DNA of 47,582 nucleotides from Aeromonas rivipollensis (GTDB taxonomy: Bacteria; Pseudomonadota; Gammaproteobacteria; Enterobacterales; Aeromonadaceae): the NCBI RefSeq assembly GCF_037811135.1, contig NZ_CP149130.1:4505001-4552582 (forward strand). Reading direction: 5' to 3'. Below, in pieces: positions 1 through 8,500 of this stretch. The notes below the pieces were generated by a model that worked only from the letters and a program-made list of their open reading frames with translations, had not been told where the DNA came from and did no database searches. The position numbers and the translations under genes are program-made. Within the stretch, counting starts at the first letter, position 1. Every line of letters begins with the position of its first letter.

Positions 1-809
1 TCGGCACTTTGCTTCATCTGTCCCTTGGCCATGGCGGCTTCCAGCAGACGGGCGCCGCGATAGGGCAGCCCCTGCCAGGCATAGAGCCGGATCAGCTGGT
101 TGCGGGCGGCCGCATCGTCCATCAGCTGGCGATCGATGGCGGTCTGCAACAGCGCCAGCGCCTGATCGCCGCGCTTGGCAGAAAGGTTGAGCGACACCGC
201 CTGCTGCCACCACTTGCTCTCTTTCGGTTCGTGGCGGATCAGCTCTTCGGCCTGATCGGCCGCCACCGCGTAGCGCTGCAGGGCAGTGAGGGCCGAGAGG
301 CGGATAATGGCGGCCTGCTTTTGCCAGCTCTTCTTCAACAGTTGTTCACTCTGGCTGGCCGCCTCACCATACTGCTTGTTGTGGTAATGGAGGCCGGCCA
401 GGCGCAGGCGCAAGGCATCGTCAGACTTGAGTGCCAGTGCGGCCTTGTAGCTGGCGATGGCGCCGGACCAGTTGGATTGCTGCGCCTGGATATCCCCACG
501 CAGACGCAGCAACTGGAGCTGCTGCTGCTCGGGCCACTCTTTATAGGCCAGCGCCTGTTCCACGTAACGACTCGCCTGTGCGGTCTGCTGCAAGTTGGCC
601 GCCAGTGAAGCCTGCAACTGAGCCAGCCAGGCGCGCTCGGCATCGGAACCAGGTTTGAGCCCGGTCGCCTTGTTCTGGGCCTGTTGCCACTGACCCGACT
701 GATAGAGCTTCATCACGGGTTCCAGCTGACGGGAAAAATGAGGGCTCACTTCCATGGCCAGACAGGCTTGGCTGACCAGGGCCAGCAGGCAGATCCAGAT
801 CCGCAACAT
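1..809 (-). CDS. TPR-repeat protein of TonB2 operon (3' end cut by window edge)
   Basis: An open frame runs from an ATG at 809 to the window edge with no stop, giving about 269 visible residues. The N-terminus has a signal peptide (MLRIWICLLALVSQACLA, then MEVS). The rest is alanine-, glutamine- and leucine-rich helical sequence with repeated patterns such as WSGAIASYKAALAL, as in tetratricopeptide repeats. It starts 2 nt after the tonB stop, so it is the last visible gene of the operon. Vibrio TonB2 clusters carry a periplasmic TPR protein at the same place, so a role in assembling or supporting the TonB2 complex is inferred from context. The true C-terminus is outside the window. Confidence 0.8.
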   Translation of the reverse strand, partial: MLRIWICLLALVSQACLAMEVSPHFSRQLEPVMKLYQSGQWQQAQNKATGLKPGSDAERAWLAQLQASLAANLQQTAQASRYVEQALAYKEWPEQQQLQLLRLRGDIQAQQSNWSGAIASYKAALALKSDDALRLRLAGLHYHNKQYGEAASQSEQLLKKSWQKQAAIIRLSALTALQRYAVAADQAEELIRHEPKESKWWQQAVSLNLSAKRGDQALALLQTAIDRQLMDDAAARNQLIRLYAWQGLPYRGARLLEAAMAKGQMKQSA

Positions 810-811
810 GG

Positions 812-1474
812 TTACGACTCCAATTTGAATTTGAGATTGATGGTTTGCACCAGCTTGTCGGTGGCACCCGGTCTCGGCTGGTAGCGCCACTTGCTGACGG
901 CCTGAATCGCCGCCCGCTCGAACTGTCGCTTGGGCTTGGCCTCGATCACTTCCACATCCTGTACCCGTCCCTCTGCATCGACACTGAAGCGCAGGGTCAC
1001 CGAGCCTTCTATGCCGGCCTGCTGGGCCCGATAGGGATAAACGGGCTCGACCCGCTGCAAGGGAGTCAACATGTCACCGACACCTATGCCCACGCCCTGA
1101 GACTGACCATGGAAGCTGCCGCTCGCCACCGGAGTGGGGCTGGTTGCGACCCCGGGGGCAGATACCTGTACCGCGCTCAGGCTGGAGACGAGATCCAGGC
1201 TCGGCTGCACCGAAGGCAGCGGCGCCGCCGCCGGCATGGGCATTGGCGTGGACGCCAGGGCGGCGGGCGGCTCCGGCAAGGGTTCCGGCTCCTGGGGTAC
1301 CGGGCGCTCGCGCACCTGCACCTCGTTCACCTCGGTCTGCATATTGATGACGATGGCTTTCTGCTCGAACGAGGCCTTCTCTCCCCGGGGGGGTTCCACC
1401 AACGTGGCCATGAACAGCAGGATCGCCAGGCTGAGGACAACCCCCAGTCCCAGGCTCATCAGCTTGAACTTCAT
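812..1474 (-). CDS. tonB2: TonB2-type energy transducer TonB
   Basis: This 220-residue protein couples the inner-membrane proton gradient to outer-membrane receptors for iron-siderophores and similar ligands. The sequence shows one N-terminal membrane anchor (about residues 7-26), a proline-rich periplasmic spacer (PVPQEPEPLPEPPAAL, about 59-74) and a C-terminal TonB domain with VEPVYPYRAQQAGIEGSV and the WRYQP motif. It is close to the short TonB2 class rather than the longer E. coli TonB. It overlaps exbD by 4 nt and is followed 2 nt later by the TPR gene, so translation is probably coupled through the operon. A likely client in this window is the FhuA-like receptor at 32821. Confidence 0.95.
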   Translation of the reverse strand: MKFKLMSLGLGVVLSLAILLFMATLVEPPRGEKASFEQKAIVINMQTEVNEVQVRERPVPQEPEPLPEPPAALASTPMPMPAAAPLPSVQPSLDLVSSLSAVQVSAPGVATSPTPVASGSFHGQSQGVGIGVGDMLTPLQRVEPVYPYRAQQAGIEGSVTLRFSVDAEGRVQDVEVIEAKPKRQFERAAIQAVSKWRYQPRPGATDKLVQTINLKFKLES

Positions 1475-1872
1475 TTCGGCGCCACCGCCACGGCGATATT
1501 GGCGATGCCTGCCGCCTTGGCCTCGTCCATCACCCGCACTACCTTGCCGTGAGGCACCCGCTCATCGGCCTGGATCACCAGGCTGGCATCGGGTTGTTCC
1601 GACAGCAGACGGGCCAGACTAGCCTGCACCCGTTCCACATCCACCTGCTTGCGATCGAGGAAGATCTGCCCCTGGGCGCCGATCGCCAGCATGATGCTGG
1701 AGGACTTCTGCGCCTTGGCCTGGCTCGCCTGGGGCCTGTGCACCTCGAGCCCGGCTTCCCGTACGAAGGAGGTGGTCACGATGAAGAAGATCAGCATGAT
1801 GAACACGATATCCAGCATGGGGGTCATGTCGATCTGCACTTCATCACGCTGGCGTTTGGATTGCCGTCTCAT
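1471..1872 (-). CDS. exbD2: Biopolymer transport protein ExbD
   Basis: ExbD is a stator subunit of the TonB motor and sits in the inner membrane with ExbB. The 133-residue protein has a basic cytoplasmic start, one transmembrane segment (LDIVFIMLIFFIVTTSF, about residues 20-36) and a periplasmic domain. Asp21 in that segment matches the proton-carrying aspartate of the ExbD/TolR family (Asp25 in E. coli ExbD). It overlaps exbB upstream and tonB downstream by 4 nt each. The order exbB-exbD-tonB is that of TonB2 systems. Confidence 0.95.
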   Translation of the reverse strand: MRRQSKRQRDEVQIDMTPMLDIVFIMLIFFIVTTSFVREAGLEVHRPQASQAKAQKSSSIMLAIGAQGQIFLDRKQVDVERVQASLARLLSEQPDASLVIQADERVPHGKVVRVMDEAKAAGIANIAVAVAPK

Positions 1873-2399
1873 TGCATTACCTTCTCTTCTCGCAGGCCGT
1901 CCCGGGTCTTGGCCAGCGCACGCTTGGCCTGGCTCTCGAGACGACTGAGTAACAACACGCCGGAGAGCGCCACCACCATGCCTGCCATGGTGGGGATGGT
2001 GGCACGGGAGATCCCGCCCGCCATGCTCTCCGGGTTAAAACGGTTGGCGGCGGCCAACGCATCGAATACGCCTATCATGCCGGTCACAGTGCCGAGCAGG
2101 CCCAGCATGGGGCAGAGCACCACCAGGGTGCGGATGAAGATGAGGTGGCGGTTGAGCTCGAGTTCGGCCTCTGCCAGCCAGCGGCTACGGATCGCCTTGG
2201 CGTGCCAGCTGTGGCGCTCGCTGCGTCCCTGCCAGCGGCCGAACAACTGCCGCTGCAGCGGGCCGAAGCCCAGGTTGAGGTAGAGCAGCCGCTCGATCAT
2301 CAAAATCCACATCAGCACCAGCAAGGCCAGGATGACCCAGAGCACTGGGCCGCCACGGCCCATGAAGCTCTGCAACTGTTGCCAGATGTCGACCATCAT
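1869..2399 (-). CDS. exbB2: ExbB-type proton channel subunit of TonB2 system
   Basis: This 176-residue protein belongs to the MotA/TolQ/ExbB family and should form the pentameric channel of the TonB motor. It has an N-terminal transmembrane helix (VLWVILALLVLMWILMI, about 19-35) and two later hydrophobic segments around the family motif MLGLLGTVTGMIGVFDAL and the MAGMVVALSGVLLLS stretch. It is shorter than E. coli ExbB (244 aa), as expected for ExbB2 proteins. It overlaps both neighbours by 4 nt. It differs from the larger ExbB-like protein just upstream (TtpC), so the operon encodes two paralogues of this family. Confidence 0.93.
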   Translation of the reverse strand: MMVDIWQQLQSFMGRGGPVLWVILALLVLMWILMIERLLYLNLGFGPLQRQLFGRWQGRSERHSWHAKAIRSRWLAEAELELNRHLIFIRTLVVLCPMLGLLGTVTGMIGVFDALAAANRFNPESMAGGISRATIPTMAGMVVALSGVLLLSRLESQAKRALAKTRDGLREEKVMQ

Positions 2400-3691
2400 G
2401 CCACCCGCTCCATCCCGTCCCCGTTATTCTCGGCCCGCTCGGCCAGAATGCCGGCGACCTGCTGCTCCAACACGTTGGAGAGCTCGGTGAAACGGGATTG
2501 CAGCAGGCTGTGGGCCAGGATCAGCGGGATGGCGGCCACCAGCCCCTGCACCGTGGTGATCAGCGCCATGGAGATGCCGCCCGCCATGATCTTGGGATCG
2601 CCGGTGCCGAACTGGGTGATGGCCTGGAAGGTGCCTATCATGCCGGTGACAGTACCGAGCAGCCCCAGCATGGGGGCGATGGCCGCGATCACCTTGACCA
2701 TGCCGATGCCACGCTCCATCCGGGGCGTCTCCTGCAGTATGGCCTCGTCCAGCCTCAGTTCGAGCGTCTCCATGCTCAGCTCGGGATGCTGTTCCGCCAC
2801 CGTCAGCACCCGGCCGAGGGCGTTGTCGGCGTGGTATTCGCCACTCTTGAGCTGGCGACGCACCAGGGTCAGTTCACGGGAGAGGGTCCAGAGCCGTACG
2901 GCGGCAATGCCGAGGCCGATGGCGGCCAGCAGCACTATGATGGCGCCTACCTGGCCCCCTTGCTGGACTTGCTGCCAGAAGGTCGGCGCCTGGGCCAGCA
3001 TCTCGAGCAGGACGCCGTGGGAGGGATCCAGCGGCAATGCTTCACCTTCCTTGCCCTGATAGGCGCTCAGCTCGGACAGCACTCCGCCGGGCAAGCCCAG
3101 TACCGGACTCAGCCCTTCGCCGCTCGGTTGCAGGAAGCCTTCGCTGCCAAACAGCGCGAAGCTGCCTACCCGGGTCAGCGATTGTTCACTGGCCGCCCCC
3201 TGGGCATTGAGCACCTTGCCGTTGAACTGGACCACTCGGCCCGACTCGCGGATCTCCTGCAACAGGGTGGCGGGCAGCAGGGCGAGGGCGGCGCGATCCG
3301 GGACCTGCTTATCCTGAGCCATCGCCTTCAAGGCAGTCAGACGATCCGGATACTGGCCCTGCACCGAGGAGTCACCCAGCAGCTTGACCGCATCGCTGGC
3401 GCCCTGACGGGTCACCGCGAAGATCTCGTTCATGTCGCCGGAGGCTTGCTCCCACCGGCTGTTGAGCTCGACCAGCTGCTTTTCATTGCTGGCAAACTGG
3501 CTGGCCAGCTCCTTGCTCAGGCGCTGGGCCTCGGCCAGCCTGGCGCGGGCACTGTTCAATTCGGTGGAGACAGACGCCAGATCCTGCTGTGCCTGTTGCT
3601 CTCGGGCCTGTTCCTGCTGCTGCCACTCTTCATTGGCAAGGGCCAGCTGGGAGCAGAGGGAGAGGGTGATCAGAAGGGGGAACCATTTCAT
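2396..3691 (-). CDS. ttpC: TtpC, large TonB2-associated ExbB-like protein
   Basis: This 431-residue protein matches TtpC, the extra subunit needed by Vibrio TonB2 systems. It has a cleavable signal peptide (MKWFPLLITLSLCSQLALA), then a periplasmic glutamine-rich coiled coil (about residues 21-85) and a globular region. A transmembrane helix follows near 246-268 and then a C-terminal MotA/TolQ/ExbB domain with MLGLLGTVTGMIGTFQAI and IMAGGISMALITTVQGL. The C-terminal half is homologous to ExbB2 encoded next to it. It overlaps the DUF3450 gene and exbB2 by 4 nt each. A role in TonB2 energy transfer is known in Vibrio and inferred here. Confidence 0.92.
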   Translation of the reverse strand: MKWFPLLITLSLCSQLALANEEWQQQEQAREQQAQQDLASVSTELNSARARLAEAQRLSKELASQFASNEKQLVELNSRWEQASGDMNEIFAVTRQGASDAVKLLGDSSVQGQYPDRLTALKAMAQDKQVPDRAALALLPATLLQEIRESGRVVQFNGKVLNAQGAASEQSLTRVGSFALFGSEGFLQPSGEGLSPVLGLPGGVLSELSAYQGKEGEALPLDPSHGVLLEMLAQAPTFWQQVQQGGQVGAIIVLLAAIGLGIAAVRLWTLSRELTLVRRQLKSGEYHADNALGRVLTVAEQHPELSMETLELRLDEAILQETPRMERGIGMVKVIAAIAPMLGLLGTVTGMIGTFQAITQFGTGDPKIMAGGISMALITTVQGLVAAIPLILAHSLLQSRFTELSNVLEQQVAGILAERAENNGDGMERVA

Positions 3692-4449
3692 GACTGAGCC
3701 TCCTGGCTACGCGCGACAGACAGGGGCACATGCAACAGTTGCGGGACTTTCTTGTCGGCCGCCATGTCCAGCGCATCGGCAAGGGGGGTGAGCCACTCGC
3801 TATCCAGCGGCAACCAGGTCTTGCTCTCGGCGGACCAGCGCCACCCCTGGGAGCGATCGGCGGTCATGGCCAGCAGGGAGACCCGGCCGATCGCCAGCAC
3901 ATCGACCCGACGCTCGGCACCATCCAGCGCCAGCTGGGCGGAATAGGCGTCCATCCGGCTGCCGTATTCGGCTTCGATCTGGTAGGCCTGCAGCAGCTGG
4001 CGGAACTTCTCCGCCTCGCTCACGTCCGCCCGGGCCAGGGTCACCTTCAACTGCTCGACCCGCGCCAGACGGTCCTCCTTGCGCAGGGGAATGTCATCCT
4101 GCACCAGTTGATCCAAATCCGCCTGCATCTGCAGCATCAGGGGGATCAAGCCCTGCCGGGTCTCCTGCACCGCTTCCAGCTGTTGAGTCAGCTTGCCCAG
4201 CTCATTCTGCTGATCGGCCACCAGAGACTGCATGTAGCGGTTGTAGGCTTCGAGGTCGCGCAGTTGCAGCTGGGCATTTTGCAGCTCCAGTCGTGCGGCA
4301 ACGGCGGCATCGGCCGCCTTTTCTACGCGCTGCTGGGAGGCTTTCCCATCCGCGATGCTGTTTTTCAGTGCGGGCGCGACCAAATCGTCTGCCGAGGCGA
4401 CGAAATGAACGGCCAATGGCAACAAGGCCAGACCCCAGATCTTTTTCAT
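3688..4449 (-). CDS. DUF3450 periplasmic coiled-coil protein, first gene of TonB2 operon
   Basis: This is a DUF3450-family protein of about 253 residues, found at the head of TonB2 operons in Vibrio and relatives. The start chosen is the ATG at 4449, which gives a clean signal peptide (MKKIWGLALLPLAVHFVASA). An upstream TTG at 4467 is in frame but lies inside the Fur box, so it is unlikely. The mature part has a long coiled coil (about residues 22-110, rich in Gln, Leu and Ala) and then a globular domain. Its biochemical role is unknown. Position and 4-nt overlap with ttpC make it part of the TonB2 unit. Fur control is suggested by the site just upstream. Confidence 0.88.
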   Translation of the reverse strand: MKKIWGLALLPLAVHFVASADDLVAPALKNSIADGKASQQRVEKAADAAVAARLELQNAQLQLRDLEAYNRYMQSLVADQQNELGKLTQQLEAVQETRQGLIPLMLQMQADLDQLVQDDIPLRKEDRLARVEQLKVTLARADVSEAEKFRQLLQAYQIEAEYGSRMDAYSAQLALDGAERRVDVLAIGRVSLLAMTADRSQGWRWSAESKTWLPLDSEWLTPLADALDMAADKKVPQLLHVPLSVARSQEAQS

Positions 4450-4464
4450 GGTACACAATCTTAA

Positions 4465-4485
4465 CAATGATAACTATTCTCATTG
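4465..4485. promoter_or_regulatory. Fur box of TonB2 operon
   Basis: The 15-bp core TGATAACTATTCTCA (4468-4482) differs from the 7-1-7 Fur consensus at two positions. The outer arms CAATGA and TCATTG are a perfect inverted repeat. It lies 16 bp upstream of the DUF3450 ATG, where Fur would block transcription of the whole TonB2 operon. It is also in the region divergent from the luxR-type gene. Confidence 0.8.
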
Positions 4486-4527
4486 TCTCAAAGAGTAGTG
4501 CCAGTGGCAATCAGATGATTTTCTTGG

Positions 4528-4547
4528 CCTGTGGCCGAAAAAACAGG
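4528..4547. promoter_or_regulatory. Lux-box-like dyad upstream of luxR-type gene (weak)
   Basis: CCTGT and ACAGG form an inverted repeat with a 10-bp spacer, 115 bp upstream of the luxR-type start. Classical lux boxes have the same half-sites but an 8-bp spacer, so this may be a non-canonical site or chance. Confidence 0.25.
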
Positions 4548-4661
4548 ATACTTTTTAGACAAGCACGGGAATAACTGGCGTTGGTAGTCACAACACCATT
4601 TTAAATAACTAAAAAATGTCTTTTCGATCAGGATGATAAGTGGTCGAAGAAGGAGACTTAC

Positions 4662-5438
4662 ATGTTTAACGATGCGATCTGGGAACACATAGATCGGTTC
4701 ACCAAGGCCAAGAAAACCAGCGATATCCAGCAACAACTGGAGCGCTTCAGCCATCAGATGGGATTTGATTACTTTAGGTTGCTGATCATTTTCCCCATCA
4801 GTATGCAGAAATCACACGTGGCCTTGTTCAACAACTGCCCGACCAGCTGGTTTGATGCCTACACGGAGCGGCACTACCTGACCCAGGATCCTGTGGTCTT
4901 CCTGGGCCTGAAGCAGACCCAGCCCATCTTCTGGAACAAGCTCGACTGCGACTCCCCCTGGCTGCCCAGCGCCAGCCGGGAAGTGATGAACCTCGCCGCC
5001 GACTTCGGTGTGAGAAACGGCGTCTCCTTCCCGTTGCACACACCTCAGGGGGAACACGGCATCCTCTCCTTCATCAGCAAGGAAAAATCCAACTCCGACC
5101 TGATGTTTGAAAACGTTCCCATGCTGTCATTTTGTGCCAGCTACATCTTCAACGCGGCGCTGCAGCTGATAAAGAGCAGGCCGGACCTGATGAAGCATCT
5201 GGCCGAGCTGTCGGATCGGGAGAAGGAGTGCCTGTTCTGGGCCAGCGAGGGCAAGACCTCCTGGGAGATCGCCACCATCCTCGGCATCAGCGAACGCACC
5301 GTGAACTTCCACCTCAATCAGGTCACCAACAAGACCGATTCGAAGAACCGCAACCAGGCGATCGCCAAGAGCATCTCCAGCGGCATCATAGTGCCTTCGC
5401 TGGACGATGTGACCATCACCAATCTGCGTCTGTCCTAG
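4662..5438 (+). CDS. LuxR-family quorum-sensing regulator without adjacent luxI (LuxR solo)
   Basis: The 258-residue protein has an N-terminal autoinducer-binding domain (about 20-165) and a C-terminal LuxR-type helix-turn-helix (about 180-245, LSDREKECLFWASEGKTS...GISERTVNFHLNQV). All six residues conserved in acyl-homoserine-lactone binding LuxR proteins are present: Trp63, Tyr67, Asp76, Pro77, Trp91 and Gly120. As I recall the Aeromonas AhyR/AsaR proteins, it resembles them in length and in the C-terminal domain but differs clearly in sequence. No luxI gene lies on either side, so it appears to be a solo that could listen to signals made elsewhere or by other bacteria. The start has a strong ribosome site (AAGGAG, 8 nt upstream). 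It diverges from the TonB2 operon. Confidence 0.9.
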   Translation: MFNDAIWEHIDRFTKAKKTSDIQQQLERFSHQMGFDYFRLLIIFPISMQKSHVALFNNCPTSWFDAYTERHYLTQDPVVFLGLKQTQPIFWNKLDCDSPWLPSASREVMNLAADFGVRNGVSFPLHTPQGEHGILSFISKEKSNSDLMFENVPMLSFCASYIFNAALQLIKSRPDLMKHLAELSDREKECLFWASEGKTSWEIATILGISERTVNFHLNQVTNKTDSKNRNQAIAKSISSGIIVPSLDDVTITNLRLS

Positions 5439-5459
5439 ACAGGCCGATGGGAAAACAAA

Positions 5460-5483
5460 AGAGCCGCGATGCGGCTCTTTTTT
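5460..5483. terminator. Bidirectional terminator between luxR-type gene and hybrid kinase
   Basis: An 8-bp stem AGAGCCGC / GCGGCTCT with a GAT loop is followed by six T. An A-rich stretch lies on the left side. The site separates two convergent genes, so it can stop transcription from both sides. Confidence 0.85.
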
Positions 5484-5546
5484 ATTCTGTAGTCATGCCA
5501 CCTAGTCATCGGAGGCGACCACTCCGGCTCATCCGGTGTGTCCTGT

Positions 5547-8500
5547 TCAGCCCTCCAGCAGGGCCAGGGCGGCGTCGAAATCGTAACGGTCCACCTGTTG
5601 CGCAACCCGGGCCAGGCGATCGGCCAGTGCTGGCGCCAAGGCGAGGGCTCGCAGCTCAAGCAGCGCCTCGACCGCCTCGCTGTCACTCTCTGCCAGCAAG
5701 CGACCGAGTCGGGCCAAGCGTGGCTCAAGGTCGAGATCTGGCTCCTGTGTCAGTGGTTTCGGCGCAGGCTCTCCCTCTCCCAGACAAGCCAGGGCATCGA
5801 GCACTGGCCCCAGTTTAAGCTCAACCTCGGCCAGACCGGCCTGGACCAGGTCATCCGCGGCCCCGCTCTGGCAGAGCCGTTCCAGTTCAGCCGCCGCTTG
5901 CGCTATCCCGAAGGCGCCGATATTGCCGGCCGTCCCCTTCAGGCTGTGGGCGAGCCGGGCTGCCGCCACGGGATCCGTGTCGGCAAGTGCGACCTCGAAC
6001 TGTTCGGTAAAACCTCGATTGGCGGCAAGGAATTTGTGCAACAACCGCAGATAGAGATCGGTATGCCCCCGACAGGTGGCCAACCCGGCGGCCTGATCGA
6101 TGCCATCGAGCTCCGCAGGCAGGATGATCCCGGCTTGGGGTGCAACCTCAGCCACCTTCACCGGCAAGCGCGCCCGCGGTGTTATCCACTTGGCCAGAGT
6201 GGCAAACATGGTATCCACATTGATGGGCTTGGCGATGTGGTCGTTCATGCCGCACGCCAGCACTCGCTCGCGATCCCCGCTGATGGCATTGGCCGTCATG
6301 GCGATCACTGGCAGCGACGCGAAACGGGGCTGCTGGCGGATCAGTTGAGTCGCGGTGTAGCCGTCCATCACCGGCATCTGGCAATCCATCAACACGCCGT
6401 CGAAGTCGGCGTCCCGCTCCAGCAGGTCGAGCGCCTGCTGACCATCAAACACCTGATGCAACTCTATACCCACTCCCTGCAACAGCTCATTTACCAGCTC
6501 ACGGTTCAACTCGTTGTCTTCCACCAGCAACAGGCGAGCACCGCGCAGGCTGGCCGTGGCGCTGGCGCTCTGCTCGCTGCGTTCGGCCAGGCGGGTATCG
6601 AGTTGAGGCGTCTTGCCGAGCGCACGCCCCAGCGCCTCCAGCAAGGTGGATGGCGTCACCGGCTTGGTCAGCACCATGGGCAACATGACACCGCGCAGCT
6701 CGGCCTGCTCACGCACCTCCTCGCGGCCGAAGGCGGTAACCATGATCACCGAGGGTGTGCGGGCCAGGTTGGCCCCGTGCATCTGCCGCACCGTCTCGAC
6801 CCCGTCCATGCCCGGCATGCGCCAGTCCATCAATACCAGGTCATAGGGCAAATGCTTGCGCTCGGCCTCCACCAGCATCGCCAGGGCCATTCGGCCGCTG
6901 TCGGCCACGTCCACCTCGACCCCGAAGCTGCTGGCCATGCCGTACAGGATCTCGCGGGCGCTGGCATTGTCGTCGACCACCAGCGCCCGCACACCGCGCA
7001 GCTCGTCCAGGGTGAACATGCGCCTTGGCAACAGCTCGTCCTGGCGTCCGAAGATGGCCGTGAAATGGAAGGTGGAACCCTGGCCGGGCACGCTTTCCAC
7101 CCAGATACGCCCCCCCATCAACTCGATCAGGCGTTTGGAGATGGACAGCCCCAGCCCCGTGCCCCCGTATTTGCGGGTGATGGAACTGTCGCCCTGACTA
7201 AAGGACTGGAAGATGCCTTCGCACTGTTCGTTGCTCATGCCAATGCCGGTATCACGCACCCAGAAGTGCAACTCCAACCCGGAGCCGTCATTGCCAAGCA
7301 ACTCGGCACCGACCACTATCTCGCCGCGCTCGGTGAACTTCACGGCATTGTTGCCAAGGTTGACCAGTACCTGCCCCAGCCGCAGCGGATCCCCCACCAG
7401 CGCGGTAGGCAGATCGATGGCGGTGTTGAACAGCAGCTCAAGACCCTTGTCTTCGGCACGCAGGCCTATCATGTTGGCAACATTGTCCAGCACATCCTCC
7501 AGGTGGAAGGGGATCAGCTCCAGATCCATCTTGCCGGCTTCTATCTTCGAGAAATCGAGGATGTCGTTGATGATGCCGAGCAGGTTCTCCGCCGAACGAT
7601 GCACCTTCTCGATGTAGTTGCGCTGGCGGCGATCCAGCTCTGTCCCCAACGCCAGATGGCTCATGCCGATGATGGCGTTCATCGGGGTACGGATCTCGTG
7701 GCTCATGTTCGCGAGGAAGGCGCTCTTGGCCTGGGTCGCCTCTTCCGCCACCGCCCGTGCCTCGGTCAACGCCGTGACGTCGATATTGACCCCGGTTGCC
7801 CGCAGCGGCGTTCCCTCCGGGGTGCGAGTGAAACGACACAGGGACTTGAAGGTGCGCACCGCACCATCCCGCTGACGCAGGATACGAAAATCGATCTCGA
7901 GCCGGTCATCGCCATTGGCGATCGCCTTTTCGAAGGCGTCTCTGGCTGGTGTCGCATCATCGGGGTGCAGCAACGCCTGCCAGTGATCCAGCGTTCCGCC
8001 GAAACCACCCGGCTCCAGCCCGAACATATTCTCCAGCTGGGGTGTCCAGTAGCCATGGCCGGTCACAAGATCTATGTCGAACAGACCTATGCCGCCAGCC
8101 TCCTGCGCCAGCGTCAGACGCTCGCTAGCCGTGCGCAGCCTGGCCCCCATGGCCCGGCGCTCACTCACATCCCGCACCGAGGCGCAGACACAGGTGCCGC
8201 GCCCGGCCAGCGTGGGCAGGTGGGACAAGCCGATCTCCACGGAGAACAGGCTGCCATCCTTGCGCACCCCTTGCAGATCTTCGATGTTCGCCCCCATCTG
8301 GCGAGTGCTGCCGTGAGTGATGAAGTCATCACGCAGCGCCACATGGGCGCTACGGCCGCCCTCCGGTACCAGGCACTCGATGGATTGGCCAATCAGCTCG
8401 CCGCTGACATAGCCGAACAGCTTGTCCAGCTGCGGATTGGTGAGCAGGATGCGGCCATCGGCACCGATCACCAGCATGCCGTCCGGCGCCGCCTCTATGA

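Noticed and set aside
4450..4467. TTG start of the DUF3450 gene
   Set aside because: It lies in the Fur box and adds residues before a clean signal peptide. The ATG at 4449 is better.
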